64,000 nt of DNA from NCBI RefSeq assembly GCF_932526225.1, contig NC_064039.1, positions 4,477,001 through 4,541,000 of the forward strand, read 5' to 3'. Source of the stretch: Nematostella vectensis. Its lineage: Eukaryota; Cnidaria; Anthozoa; Actiniaria; Edwardsiidae. Made by a program: the position numbers and the translations under genes. The stretch's first letter is position 1. Every line of letters begins with the position of its first letter. This document shows positions 10,860 through 21,861 of the stretch, piece by piece. The notes under the pieces were generated by a model, which was not told the origin of the DNA, did no database searches, and worked only from the letters and a program-made list of their open reading frames with translations.

Positions 10860-12679
10860 GACGTGTTTTGCTATCATTTTAGGATCAAGACAGGCCAAAC
10901 AATGAACAGATAACAACATATGTCTTTTTGACATACGAAACAACCCTGATTGCCGAATAACCGTAGTCTTCTTGAAAGTGTTGTCTTGATAAAATTAAAA
11001 TTCTCATAACAAGAACTTCAAAAAAACCCATTCAAAAAACATATTTACGCATTTTAAGTCCAACCGCCGCTGAGGGGAAACTTGCTTTACTTTAAACTTT
11101 CTTTTCCTCCATTTCCGTTATGCTGTTGCCGCCCTTGAGAACAGATTTGAGACTTTGAACTATAAGAGATACATTTAAATGAGTCTTAATGATGAAGGGA
11201 AATAAAAGGAAGTATCTTTCTGCTTTAGGCAATAGGAAAAGTACATAAAAATTGAAGAAAGGAGAAGTCGCCGTCTAAATGGTTATCAGATTTTGGCCGG
11301 GAGGGTAATTTACGCAAAAACCAACGACAATTATAGTTTCCTTCATGTTTTACTATAAACTAAATATTCCCCATCATTTATTACAATATTCAAAAACCTT
11401 TTTTAACCTCAGATCTGTTACAAACAGTGGGCAAAGTGACAAAAAGTCGTAAGACCATAATAACATTCAGAAGGATTTCTCCAAAACCAGGGAAAATGTC
11501 ATTGTTAATTAAAAAAAACTAATAATTAGCTACAATAAATTTTCTAGAAAGTACAGAATTAAGAACATCTGTCAATTCAAAATGAATTAGAAAAAAGTGT
11601 TCTTCGTGTAAGCTAGCTTGTATGTCAGCAGTAAGACCACAAATTTTGCAAACATCAACGCAATAACGTAGGAGTTATCGTTCCATATTATTACCCATTT
11701 TTTATTGAAAATAGTATTTTTTTTAAACAAACGAAGCCTTGAAATATTGGCTTCTGTCATTTGCTGCTAATGAGGCCAACTTGAATTTATAAGCAAGCGA
11801 ATATTTTAAAGTTACGCAATTATACATTCTTCTGTAGGTCGCAATCAAATTATTGTGGCTTTTCTTTGATCTTGCGCAGCGGGTTCAGAAGACAGGTGTT
11901 TGCTGGACAGTCTACACGTAGAGTTTTATGGGTTTCTTTTTTTCACACAGTGTAAATGACGAAGCTTATCATATCTTGAGGTCTTCTAGCTCATTCTATC
12001 TGGTCGCAAACACTCACACGGAAAAACCCGCAAACTTGGCTCTTTGTGATTGAATCGGCCGCCTGTCAAATTACAACCCATTTCCTCCATCTTTGTGACC
12101 ATAACAAGTCGAACAAAGATGGCCTTCTTGTTCAGTTCAGTGCATAATCTTGTTGTGTTTGCTGTATGCTTTTTGTTGGGAGGGCTATAGATCCTTACTA
12201 CGTTCGATTCTCGATGTCATTCTATTCCGTTTGGTATGCCAAGTTACTCTGAAATGTTCTCACGATCAAATATGCTGTTTGCCCCCTTACCAGTTGAATC
12301 TAATTAACTTTTGTGTTCAAGGTCTTTCGAGGCCAATTCAGCGGGTAATGTTCGGATTATTTTTTCTTATTTCCTCAATAATACCATTACTGAGTCCAGT
12401 TGACGATGGTAGGTAGATGGGCAACAAGCGTGACTAAGCTATTATATCGCCGAATTTGCGCGTCAAACGCCAAGCCGGATATAAATAGGTTTACGCGAAA
12501 TAATCACGAAAATCCTCACCTCTCTCGTCGCCAGATCCATACCTATCGCAGCCATTACGAATAGGAATCTTTTAAATAACCGCGCGAAAAGCGGAAATTG
12601 AACAACACTTGGATCATACGAGTCAAAAAACAAGACGTTATGTGTTCATAAATCTTGCCTGAACCGCACGCAAACAACC
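10860..12679. other. Intergenic, nothing recognised
   Basis: No exon with coding character or similarity was seen. The open frame at 12150-12416 (+) has no recognisable family and no splice context. The region is downstream (3') of the minus-strand gene at 12680-13102. Confidence 0.5.
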
Positions 12680-13102
12680 TCAATTCACGCTATCGAACCT
12701 AAGCCTCTGTCGTTCCTGTCCTGCGTAAAGTTCAAATAATAAGTCCCACTGTTTGTTGTAGTCCTCAAAACTTTGAAATCCAGTGTCCATTGATACTGCT
12801 TGCCTCCCCATGCACCTCAACGCGTTCATTGTCGGCACTTCGCTAAAACTCGCGAACGCGCGCAACGATCTGTCCGTCAATTTTTCTGCTTTCATGCGAA
12901 CTTTCTTGATTTTTCGCTTGAGCGTTTCGCTTTTGCTGCGATGAGGAATGTAATAACGGACTTCCTCGAGGTCGTCTGACCATTGTACGCTTTTCTTTCT
13001 CGCTGAATGACTTCGAGGCATTCTTTTCGCAGCGTAGACCTCTGCCATTCGACTTCTATGGCGCGCAACGAACTCACAGCTTAAAGATCTCTTCAGCGGC
13101 AT
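12680..13102 (-). CDS. Uncharacterised 140-residue protein with RVxF/W-type motif, paralogue A
   Basis: An open frame from ATG at 13102 to a stop at 12680 on the minus strand encodes 140 residues. It aligns over most of its length with the 140-residue product at 21439-21861. Shared blocks are KxVQWxDDLxE(V/I)xY near residues 37-50, a basic helix-like RKIKK segment, (K/E)LTD(R/K)xL, an (S/G)EV block, and a C-terminal Y...(Q/E)WDxLF(E/K)LYA. KSVQW fits the [RK]x[VI]x[FW] docking motif for protein phosphatase 1. Motif followed by DDLxEI and Y is loosely reminiscent of PPP1R15 proteins. This is inference; I do not recognise the family. An acceptor-like TTGTTTGTTCAG sits just upstream of the ATG, so a 5' UTR intron is possible. 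Confidence 0.65.
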   Translation of the reverse strand: MPLKRSLSCEFVARHRSRMAEVYAAKRMPRSHSARKKSVQWSDDLEEVRYYIPHRSKSETLKRKIKKVRMKAEKLTDRSLRAFASFSEVPTMNALRCMGRQAVSMDTGFQSFEDYNKQWDLLFELYAGQERQRLRFDSVN

Positions 13103-14645
13103 AACACTAGACCTGAACAAACAATAATATCGTTTTGTAGTCTATTTTCGTAAAAACAAATTACTCCCGACTCTTTGTATTCGAGTCGAAACTTTTCCAC
13201 TGTTCAGTTTCCCTCAACCAAGTTTTGAATGCGCTGGATAAAAACATACATTTAGTATTATACAGACATTTGATAAATAATTCATCAAATTCGTCAATCT
13301 ACGTATGAATCTCCTTTAAAACAAAGGACTTCATACGTAAAATCTGATTTTATTGGTATAACTTCCGCACCTAAAAATAGCTCTGTTATTTTGGCGTCTT
13401 GTGGATTCCATTATTTCAGAATCCACCCTCAAGCCCCCAAGTAGGGAAATACCATGTGGAATTAGATATTCTTTGGGGGATCTTGCAAGAATTTTCGCGT
13501 AGGATTGTTAATGGTAGACATATTCTGACACCAATATCAGAGGTTTCCATGGCAATGCATGTACTTTCACGGAGACTTTGTCTACAGTTGATAAATACGC
13601 GATACCACATAATTAAGTTTAAAGGCGAAGGGAAAGAAATGGTCACCAAACTTGCCCAAAGGATTCTTTCGTTTAGTGTTCGCTGTGTAAGAAAGGCAAG
13701 CCCGCTGTGCCGAGCGAAATCAAGACAAAATCATCGATAACACAATGATCAATTTTAAGCCTTTAACAAAAATTGTTAAATATAGCTTTTTTATCTTTAT
13801 TTGTGCGATGAATGGTAGCGTGGAGTTTGTATTAGAGAGAGAAGAATGTTTTTATTTATCTATTTATCGTTATAACTCATTTCACACTAATGTTTATTCC
13901 TATTAGCATCAGATGATGAGATGGGAGTAGCAATATGAAACAATTCATAAAAACACTGAATGATCATGAGCTATTGTGAGTCATATCTGATACGAATTCC
14001 ATGAGAAAAAATGTAGCAACACTTAAATTCAAATATATAGTTTGGGTATCTGAAAAAAATAAAGAGCAAATATCTCATTTAAAGCAAGGAAAGTTTTGAA
14101 ACTCGACTTACATCTAATTTTAAATAGAATTCGTTGTTTAATTTGGGCTTGTGTTAGTTCGTCATGCCCGCTGAGATAACGACAATCAAAAGTATTTACT
14201 GTTAACCGTGTGTCCATTTAAGACAAAAATGCATGATGAACGCCATAATCAAAGTCCATCTGCAAAGCACATTATAAATTTTATTCGTTAATCGACAAAA
14301 ATACACTGAATTCAGGATATGAGTTCTATCGGTATAAAGATTCTCATCGCAAATGTTATTATATTTTCATTGGCTCAACATTATTACGTGCTGCCACCTA
14401 CGAAGAAGTACATATCTATACTCTGCAACGTCTATAATTGTGGAGATAATTCTTACAAATAGTTTATTATCAGTAACACTCTAGTGGAGGGATTATCAAT
14501 AGTTAATAAGAGGTGGGCGGTGGCCAAGATCCCAAGGGGTGAGAAGGCGGGAAATCTATTAACACACTGTGTGACATGTGTCAATTAGAAATCATTCCTT
14601 CACGTACACTTTAAAAAAGAAGCAGAAGCGGTAATGAAAACACGA
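13103..14645. other. Intergenic, nothing recognised
   Basis: 5' flank of the minus-strand gene ending at 13102. A 113-codon frame at 13399-13740 (+) has no recognisable similarity and I do not call it. No repeat structure was noticed. Confidence 0.5.
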
Positions 14646-14647
14646 TT

Positions 14648-14832
14648 CAGCGGCGTAGCCAGGATTTTAAACAGGAGGGGCCCAAAAGGGACTTTCAAGG
14701 CACTTTCTCCTTATACAGTTTGGGCTTTTTGATTCTATTAGATAATGTCTTATACATTTACTGTATTTTTGGTTGCTAAAGGGGGGGGGGGGGGGCGGGC
14801 CCCCTGGGCCACCCCCCTGGCTACGCCCCTGC
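14648..14832. mobile_element. 185-bp MITE with GGCGTAGCCAGG terminal inverted repeats
   Basis: The left end CAGCGGCGTAGCCAGG and the right end CCTGGCTACGCCCCTG are inverted repeats. A G homopolymer followed by a GGGCCCCC stretch lies inside the right end. Short elements with GGGGCGTAGCCAGG ends are widespread in animal genomes. No coding capacity. Confidence 0.75.
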
Positions 14833-15628
14833 AATTCAACGACATACCAAGCGTTGTACAATCGATTATAAAATCATAGTGTTAGGAATCGTCTATATAC
14901 GATCTGACACTTGCTTTGGAGATGGTACTTTCTAGGGAACTTTTCTAGGGTTTTGCTGAATTTGTAAACGTACCCTTTATTGGCTAAGTCTAAAAGCTTT
15001 TCTTGGAGGCCAGCGAGTTTAGCCATGTAACTACTGTGAAAAAAATCCAAATTTTTTAATGTTATAAACCTTTTAAATACAGTAACTTGTTGGAGGTAGT
15101 TATAGGTTGTTTAAGGCATACTTTTAATTAACTACGCATAAGAGAAAGGACTATTTGGTGAGTAAAACCAGTGTCGTATCACTACTTGATGCAAGCAGAG
15201 GACTCTCCATTACGACATACAACAAAACACACAAAGTAGCATGCACTTCTTAAATCATATGGAAATCTACTTGATAAAATAAGCATTTCGTTGCTTCCTC
15301 TCTAATCAGTTTACTTGACTTTTGATAGACGCAAAAAATATCCAACAAAAGAACCACGCAATCATAATGGCATAATCATTTAATAAAAGTTGTGCTATCA
15401 AAATATACGTGTTATATAAAGTTCGACGGCTAAATTTAATGGTAAAAAAATGGATAAAAGTAATTCTGCTTTTAGGCACAACGCGCAACTCCATCTCCGA
15501 AACCGGTGGCGCAACTAGCGCAAAGCGAATAGAACATGAAAGAAAAGTCGCTCAGGTGATCTAAGGCAGGGATCTCGAGAATATACGGCAAAATCACCTA
15601 AAATGGCGTCTTAAAGGTGTTTAGGCAC

Positions 15629-16156
15629 AAATGCATGAAATTTATCAAGTAAGTTTGTCTTGTGAAACGGAAAAGAACTATGTGTTTTGCAACCATGGAA
15701 ACTAAGGTCACGTGACTAAAAGGCGGCCATCTTGGATTTTTTATAAATTGCTCCTGCCTCCAAACTTAAACCCAACCAAATGCTACGAAAATTGTATTAA
15801 TTTATAGGTACTAGCTGCCTCGATAAGACTGCAACTTGAAAATTGGGATAAGGTTAAAAAAAAATAATAATAATTTTTTTTGGTTTCAAAAAGAAATAAA
15901 AAGCACAAAATTGCAATTTTTTATTTTTTTTCTAAACTTATTCCAATTTTCAAGTTGCAGCCATGTACCGGCTGCTAGTACCTACAAATTAATACAATTT
16001 TCGTTGCATTTGGTTGAGTTTAAGGTTGGAGGCAGGAGCAATTTATAACAAATCCAAGATGGTCGCCTTTTAGTCACGTGATTTTGGTTTCCTTGGTTAC
16101 AATATACATTTTTCGTTACCGTTTCACAAGATAAACTTACAAGTTTCATGCATTTT
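15629..16156. mobile_element. About 530-bp palindromic element with arms of about 230 bp
   Basis: The left arm (15629-15863) and right arm (about 15930-16156) are inverted copies with roughly 85 percent identity by eye. Matching landmarks are AAATGCATGAAA, TTGTGAAACGG, TCACGTGACTAAAAGGCG, CCATCTTGGAT, TTATAAATTGCTCCTGCCTC and TGCAACTTGAAAATTGG. The loop is AT-rich. This is a foldback/MITE-like element. Each arm carries a CACGTG and a CCATCTTGG motif. Confidence 0.9.
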
Positions 16157-17040
16157 TGTTAAAACCCGATAAAGATACAATATTTTTTGTGATTTTCCCG
16201 TATGAATCCTTAGAGACAGAGCGAATGAGCAAGAAATTGAGTTTTTCTGTTCGTTTTGCACCTTTTGTGGTGTGTGTTTGTTTGGAGGAGGGAGGTATAT
16301 GTATTGACAATAACTATACATATCTTTCTAGATCAAGCTCTGATGACGTACGGCGGTATGAAATGTTCATGTTTACATCCTTGCGGTGTTAATATGTTGG
16401 TGATTTTCCTGTTAGCATCTAAGGGTCGCACTAAGTATTGCAAATGGATACTGCATTCACTCCTTGAAGGTCAATGCTTGAAATGACGTTTGGCGGTTAC
16501 TGCTCACGTAAAAAGCCCCCAGCTTCGAATGACTCCTTATCCATTTGAATTTTTTTACTTCATTTATGCCTGATAAGCCTGCGGTATTCTAATCATGATT
16601 TTATCAAAGGCATTAGATTTTCAGTCAAGAGAACAGTATACAGTATACTATACGAGCTGAGTGGATATATTTCCCATGTATTTGTTCTTATAGTTAAAAA
16701 TAAACCGTGTTCTAGTTTGTACTTTTAGTAAGAATCCGCCGATCCGCTCAAAGTTTTGTTTCAATGCGAATCCGCAAAGCATGATAGAAGAAACCAATCG
16801 ATAGTAATAAAATCATATATGGGATTTTTTTTTGGTCAAGAATATGCATAATTCGCAGTCACGATTATCCGAAATACGACGTTAAATTTTCGATAGATCC
16901 GTTTTAGGAATCCGACAATCTGTCTATTTTTTTTAAATCCGTAATCCGGATGCCATTTTAGGCCGGATCCGCCCATCCGAAACCTATTCACCCCCCCCCC
17001 CCCCCCCTTGAATCAATTCAAAGACAATTGGAACACTTGA
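16157..17040. other. Intergenic, nothing recognised
   Basis: Several short overlapping open frames occur (16156-16486) without family similarity. A C homopolymer of about 17 bp lies near 16991-17008. No gene is supported. Confidence 0.5.
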
Positions 17041-17042
17041 CA

Positions 17043-17365
17043 CTGGAAGTAAAAAAATATAGCGTTTATATGGCAAAAACTGAGGTTATGCCTGACACCC
17101 ACCCCACCCCTCGAAGTAAAAAAATACAGCGTTTATATGGCAAAAACTGAGGTTACCCGACACCCACCCCACCCCTGGAAGTAAAAAAATACAGCGTTTA
17201 TATGGCAAAAACTGAGGTTATGCTTTACACCCACCCCACCCCTGGAAGTAAAAAAATACAGCGTTTATATGGCAAAAACTTAGGTTATGCCCGACACCCA
17301 CCCCACCCCTCGAAGTAAAAAAATACAGCGTTTATATGTCAAAAACTGAGGTTATGCCTGAAAAT
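17043..17365. repeat. 64-68-bp minisatellite, about 5 copies
   Basis: Units contain GGAAGTAAAAAAATACAGCG, TTTATATGGCAAAAACTGAG and CACCCACCCCACCCC. The spacing varies slightly because of indels after GAGGTTA. The last copy lacks the C-rich segment. Confidence 0.93.
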
Positions 17366-17444
17366 CAGCACTTGATTTCCAAATCCCTTCTCATTGAGTA
17401 TAGATTTATTCTGTAATCAAATAGAACGCGCGCGCGACAAAGTC

Positions 17445-18540
17445 ACCCGCCCTCCTCACACGACCAGAGCTCAACTGTCGTTTTCATTCACGTGTTAGAC
17501 TGGCGGAAAAAGATAGCATGAGTTTCTTCCTGTTCATCCGCCCTCCTCACACGACCAGAGCTCAATTGTCGTTTTCATTCACGTGTTAGACTGGCGGAAA
17601 AAAGATAGCATGAGTTTCTTCCTTGTTCACCCGCCCTCCTCACACGACCAGAGCTCAATTGTCGTTTTCATTCACGTGTTAGACTGGCGGAAAAAAGATA
17701 GCATGAGTTTCTTCCTTGTTCACCCGCCCTCCTCACACGACCAGAGCTCAATTGTCGTTTTCATTCACGTGTTAGACTGGCGGAAAAAAGATAGCATGAG
17801 TTTCTTCCTTGTTCACCCGCCCTCCTCACACGACCAGAGCTCAACTGTCGTTTTCATTCACGTGTTAGACTGGCGGAAAAAAGATAGCATGAGTTTCTTC
17901 CTTGTTCACCCGCCCTCCTTACACGACCAGAGCTCAACTGTCGTTTTCATTCACGTGTTAGACTGGCGGAAAAAAGATAGCATGAGTTTCTTCCTTGTTC
18001 ACCCGCCCTCCTCACACGACCAGAGCTCAATTGTCGTTTTCATTCACGTGTTAGACTGGCGGAAAAAAGATAGCATGAGTTTCTTCCTTGTTCACCCGCC
18101 CTCCTCACACGACCAGAGCTCAATTGTCGTTTTCATTCACGTGTTAGACTGGCGGAAAAAAGATAGCATGAGTTTCTTCCTTGTTCACCCGCCCTCCTCA
18201 CACGACCAGAGCTCAACTGTCGTTTTCATTCACGTGTTAGACTGGCGGAAAAAAGATAGCATGAGTTTCTTCCTGTTCATCCGCCCTCCTCACACGACCA
18301 GAGCTCAACTGTCGTTTTCATTCACGTGTTAGACTGGCGGAAAAAAAATAGCATGAGTTTCTTCCTTGTTCACCCGCCCTCCTCACACGACCAGAGCTCA
18401 ACTGTCGTTTTCATTCACGTGTTAGACTGGCGGAAAAAAGATAGCATGAGTTTCTTCCTTGTTCACCCGCCCTCCTCACACGACCAGAGCTCAACTGTCG
18501 TTTTCATTCACGTGTTAGACTAGCGGAAAAAGATAGCATG
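17445..18540. repeat. 93-bp minisatellite, about 12 copies, each with a CACGTG
   Basis: The unit of about 92-93 bp contains CTCACACGACCAGAGCTCAA, CTGTCGTTTTCATTCACGTG and TTAGACTGGCGG followed by AGATAGCATGAGTTTCTTCC. Because 93 is a multiple of three, a frame stays open for about 250 codons (17583-18332) and resumes at 18326 after a one-base change in unit length. This looks like repeat-generated openness rather than a gene. A C/T polymorphism (CTCAACTG/CTCAATTG) is distributed among the units. Confidence 0.95.
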
Positions 18541-18904
18541 CGTTTCTTCTTGTTCCGCTCCTAAAACGCTTCCCCTCACTTAAACGCCTTTAAATCACTA
18601 CCTGAATACTGCAAATACAATAACATCATCGTCGCGTTAACCCATCGTTTCCATATGAGTGGGATTCGATGTTTTAGAATGTAAAATGTACGCCATAAAA
18701 ACCCGGAATATGATCAGCTTATATTGGTTGTGATAATAACAATGCCTTACCCTTTTTTCATCATTCTGACCACAGCACCCCCAAAAACCACAAGCAGGTA
18801 TGTCTTTTCTTTGCATGTTCCCTACACAATTCGTCTCCTTATTGCAGCCGCTCGTATCGGAGTCACGGAATGCTCACCTTCAAAGGAGACTACTTGAAAA
18901 CACA

Positions 18905-19070
18905 GACATCGTTCCCAGGATTGGCCGAGGAGGGGGGGGGGGGGGGTGCGCAGTTAAGGTATCATATGGAAAAAGCATAGTATTTGAAGACTTCTTAATA
19001 AAAAATGACCAACTTTTTGGCCGCCAAGGAGTGTGCGCGCGCACCACCATGTGTACGCGACTGAAACATG
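18905..19070 (+). repeat. Dispersed repeat, copy 2 (CGTACCTAGGATTGGC family)
   Basis: CCCAGGATTGGCCGAGG, a G homopolymer, GTATCATATGGAAAAAGCAT, TTTGAAGACTTC and TTTTTGGCCGCCAAGGAG ending GTGTACGCGACTG. This is the same block order as at 2920-3100. Confidence 0.7.
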
Positions 19071-21438
19071 CGCGATAACTTTCATGATATTTCTTAATAA
19101 TGTAATTGTATTGTCAGTATGTCTTGTTGCTGTTGTTTTTTTTTTGGCAAGCGATGTATCAAATCTTAAGTAAGAACGAACTTCATCAATATTAAATGTC
19201 GTGATATAACCAGAGAAGTCTTATCAGGCCAATCTACGATATGTTAAGTTGAGAGTCATTTAAAGTACCACAGTAAAATAGTCATGAATATCCATAGCTG
19301 TTTTCTTTTCCTAAATCTGCATGTGAATTTACAGATTCTGTGAGTCATTCGATCACATGCCCCGTGGCTCTTTACCGTCTACGCTTAAAGACTGTTTTCA
19401 TGACGAGCCGCAATCTCTACTTCCCGCCACATGCACGTCTCTGTATGTCGGTGACGCGCGTGACAAGGCGCCAGGGTTGTGAAACATTTCTCTGTCATGT
19501 GATTAAAAGCGTCGGCGAGAAAAAGCTCTGCATGTTCCATTTTGACAAAGGGGATTCGTCACGGGAGACCGCATTAATTAAAAAACATCCTTTAAAACAA
19601 ACCTTTGTGTAAATCTTGGATGTGTAGGCAAACTTTTATTATTCAAAAATGATTTAGAAAGTGATATTGAAACGACCTGAAGGAAAAAAAACTTTGTACC
19701 ACTTTTTTTGTCATAAAATTTCACCTTAAGAAACCGTATTGGATGTGAATAATAGGCGAAACATTGTCTTGTATGAGAAATTTTTTTAAAATCCCAATAG
19801 AATTTTGTGTAATAAAAACTATGTTTTTGTTTTTGACCGCTACGATCAACTAAATCCCCTTGCCTCTACTAATGATGACGAGTGTCAATGGGTGTGAAAA
19901 CGCTAGATTACTATTGCTGATTAACGGATTAACACGTATTTCTCCATACTATCACCAAACTGAGGCATGGAACACTGATAAACAAGATAAAAAGTGCTTT
20001 AAAATGCAGTACTTTTGAAGTGACGCCATACTGTAATAGTTAGATGCCCAAATATAGACTCATAGATACAAATCTTTTTGATGGCAAATGCGCAAATGAA
20101 GTAGTCGTACTTTAGTGACTTTGGAGGTCAAAGAACAACATTATTTTAAGTTTAAAAGCATTTTTATTATAAAAGTAATATTTACATCCCCATCTGTTGT
20201 TTTCATAGTTAAATAACCGCAATGTTTGCAAATATTTCTTCGCGATTCTTAAACTTCTTTTTTTATTAGTTTGAAAAATATTTTCTGCAAATGTAAAAAA
20301 TCTAGTATTTAAATACATTGACACAAGCTGTTTGCTTTTCTAATGAATCTTCCCTATGTTATTTTCTTTGTATTAATATATATCTTATAACCCATATAAT
20401 ACTCTGCACAACTATATTTCGAAACTGCTTTTTTAGTATCTTAAAGGTGACAAATTGGGTATACAAACTATGCGAAGATGTTTACAAAAAGACACACCAG
20501 CGTGTCTTGTGCTTTTCTGATTTATCTACCAGGGTTTCGTCAACAAGCCGCCCGCGACTTGATTAGTTTCCGATTTTGCGAAACAACCATTCAGTTCAAA
20601 TGAATCGCCGGCGATTCATTTCTCTATATTTAGATAATCTGTAGAAAATCGAGTAAATTCTCGTCAACGAGAGCAAAACTCACGCTATATTCTTTACTCT
20701 GTTTCAGAATCTGTTATGTTCACTGAAAACTCTCTTTTTTGCCCTCCCCTTTAGAGGTTTAAAAATGGTTATTTTCCCCAAGCCTCACTAATAGTTTATA
20801 GTAATTTTTTGTTCCCAGAATGATGGTTTCGCTTGATTTTCTTGACAAATTTAAACAAAAATATCTTCTGTTAGTTAAAGCCATGCATATAAATTCACTA
20901 CTGTCAGTTGTAATCATTTAGCGTTTTGAATAAATTTTTGATAAGGTTACTTGCTGCGGTCATTCCTATCAACCTAAAGCTTCCCTCAAGAAATCCTAAA
21001 TTATCAAAACGCGGATTTTTAAATACTAAAATGCTTACAAACTAAAACTTGAAAGGCTATAAAAACCCGTTTCCTGGGAACAATAAAAAAAGCAAAAAGA
21101 TTAACGTTTTTAAAATCAGTTTTTTTTCTAGGCCAGGTGGCGTTACCATTTTCGAATGAGTTCTTTCTATAAATATCGAGGGTGGTGAATCGTTGGTTTA
21201 AAGTTCATTCCGGTTTACAGAAGCTCTCATCTATCACTCAAGGGCCATCTATCCTCTTATGTAACTCCAGCCTTTTCTAGACTTCTGCCAGAGAAATGTC
21301 AACTCGTATCTTCGATAATAAGCTGAGTTAATTCCTATGAAATCCTCCACCATTTTCCCAGATAGCAGTTCACTTGAAATCGCTTTGAGCCACATCTAGA
21401 GATTTCCAAAAAAAAAAAAACTTATCGCTCAGTTCCAA
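19071..21438. other. Intergenic, nothing recognised
   Basis: AT-rich DNA. The open frame at 19340-19612 (+) has no recognisable similarity. The stretch before 21439 is the 3' flank of the minus-strand gene at 21439-21861. Confidence 0.5.
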
Positions 21439-21861
21439 TCAGTTTTTCTTTCCGTTTGATTCATTAGTGGGGATTTTCTCTTGTTTCGTGGGCACTGCGT
21501 ACAATTTAAATAATCTGTCCCACTCCCGCTCTAGTTCTTCGTATGTGACCAAGTCCGTATCAAACGATCCATGTGGACCGTGATGCTTAGAGATAAACTC
21601 AAGCCCATGTTGAAATATTGTTGCACTGACTTCGCCGACATTGGTGATAATTTTTAGTGGTTTGTCCGTCAGTTCTCCAGCCTTTTCCTTGATTTTTCTT
21701 ATTTTCTTGCGAAAACTCTTTCTGAAATCATGCGGTTGAGCAAAATAGTGAATCTCCACGAGATCGTCGGCCCATTGCACTCGCTTGCTTTCTGTTTCGG
21801 AGTCTGTGCTGTAGGGAGAATCATCACAAGAAACCGATTCTTTATCCGCCATTCTTTTCAT
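21439..21861 (-). CDS. Uncharacterised 140-residue protein with RVxF/W-type motif, paralogue B
   Basis: An open frame from ATG at 21861 to a stop at 21439 encodes 140 residues. The Ser/Asp-rich acidic N-terminus leads to SKRVQWADDLVEIHYF near residues 26-41, then a basic RKKIRKIKEKAGELTDKPLK segment, a GEV block and YEELEREWDRLFKLYA. The same blocks occur in the same order in the product at 12680-13102, so the two are paralogues about 8.3 kb apart on the same strand. KRVQW fits the protein phosphatase 1 RVxF-type docking motif; binding is inference. A CAG immediately precedes the ATG, so a 5' UTR intron is possible. I do not recognise the family. Conservation between the copies is the main support for both being real genes. 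Confidence 0.68.
   Translation of the reverse strand: MKRMADKESVSCDDSPYSTDSETESKRVQWADDLVEIHYFAQPHDFRKSFRKKIRKIKEKAGELTDKPLKIITNVGEVSATIFQHGLEFISKHHGPHGSFDTDLVTYEELEREWDRLFKLYAVPTKQEKIPTNESNGKKN

Noticed and set aside
13399-13740. 113-residue plus-strand frame
   Set aside because: No recognised family, no paralogue in the window, no splice context; composition is compatible with chance.
17583-18523. Repetitive protein with LDWRKKDSMSFF units
   Set aside because: The frame exists only because the 93-bp satellite unit is a multiple of three; it breaks when one unit changes length, and there is no flanking gene structure.
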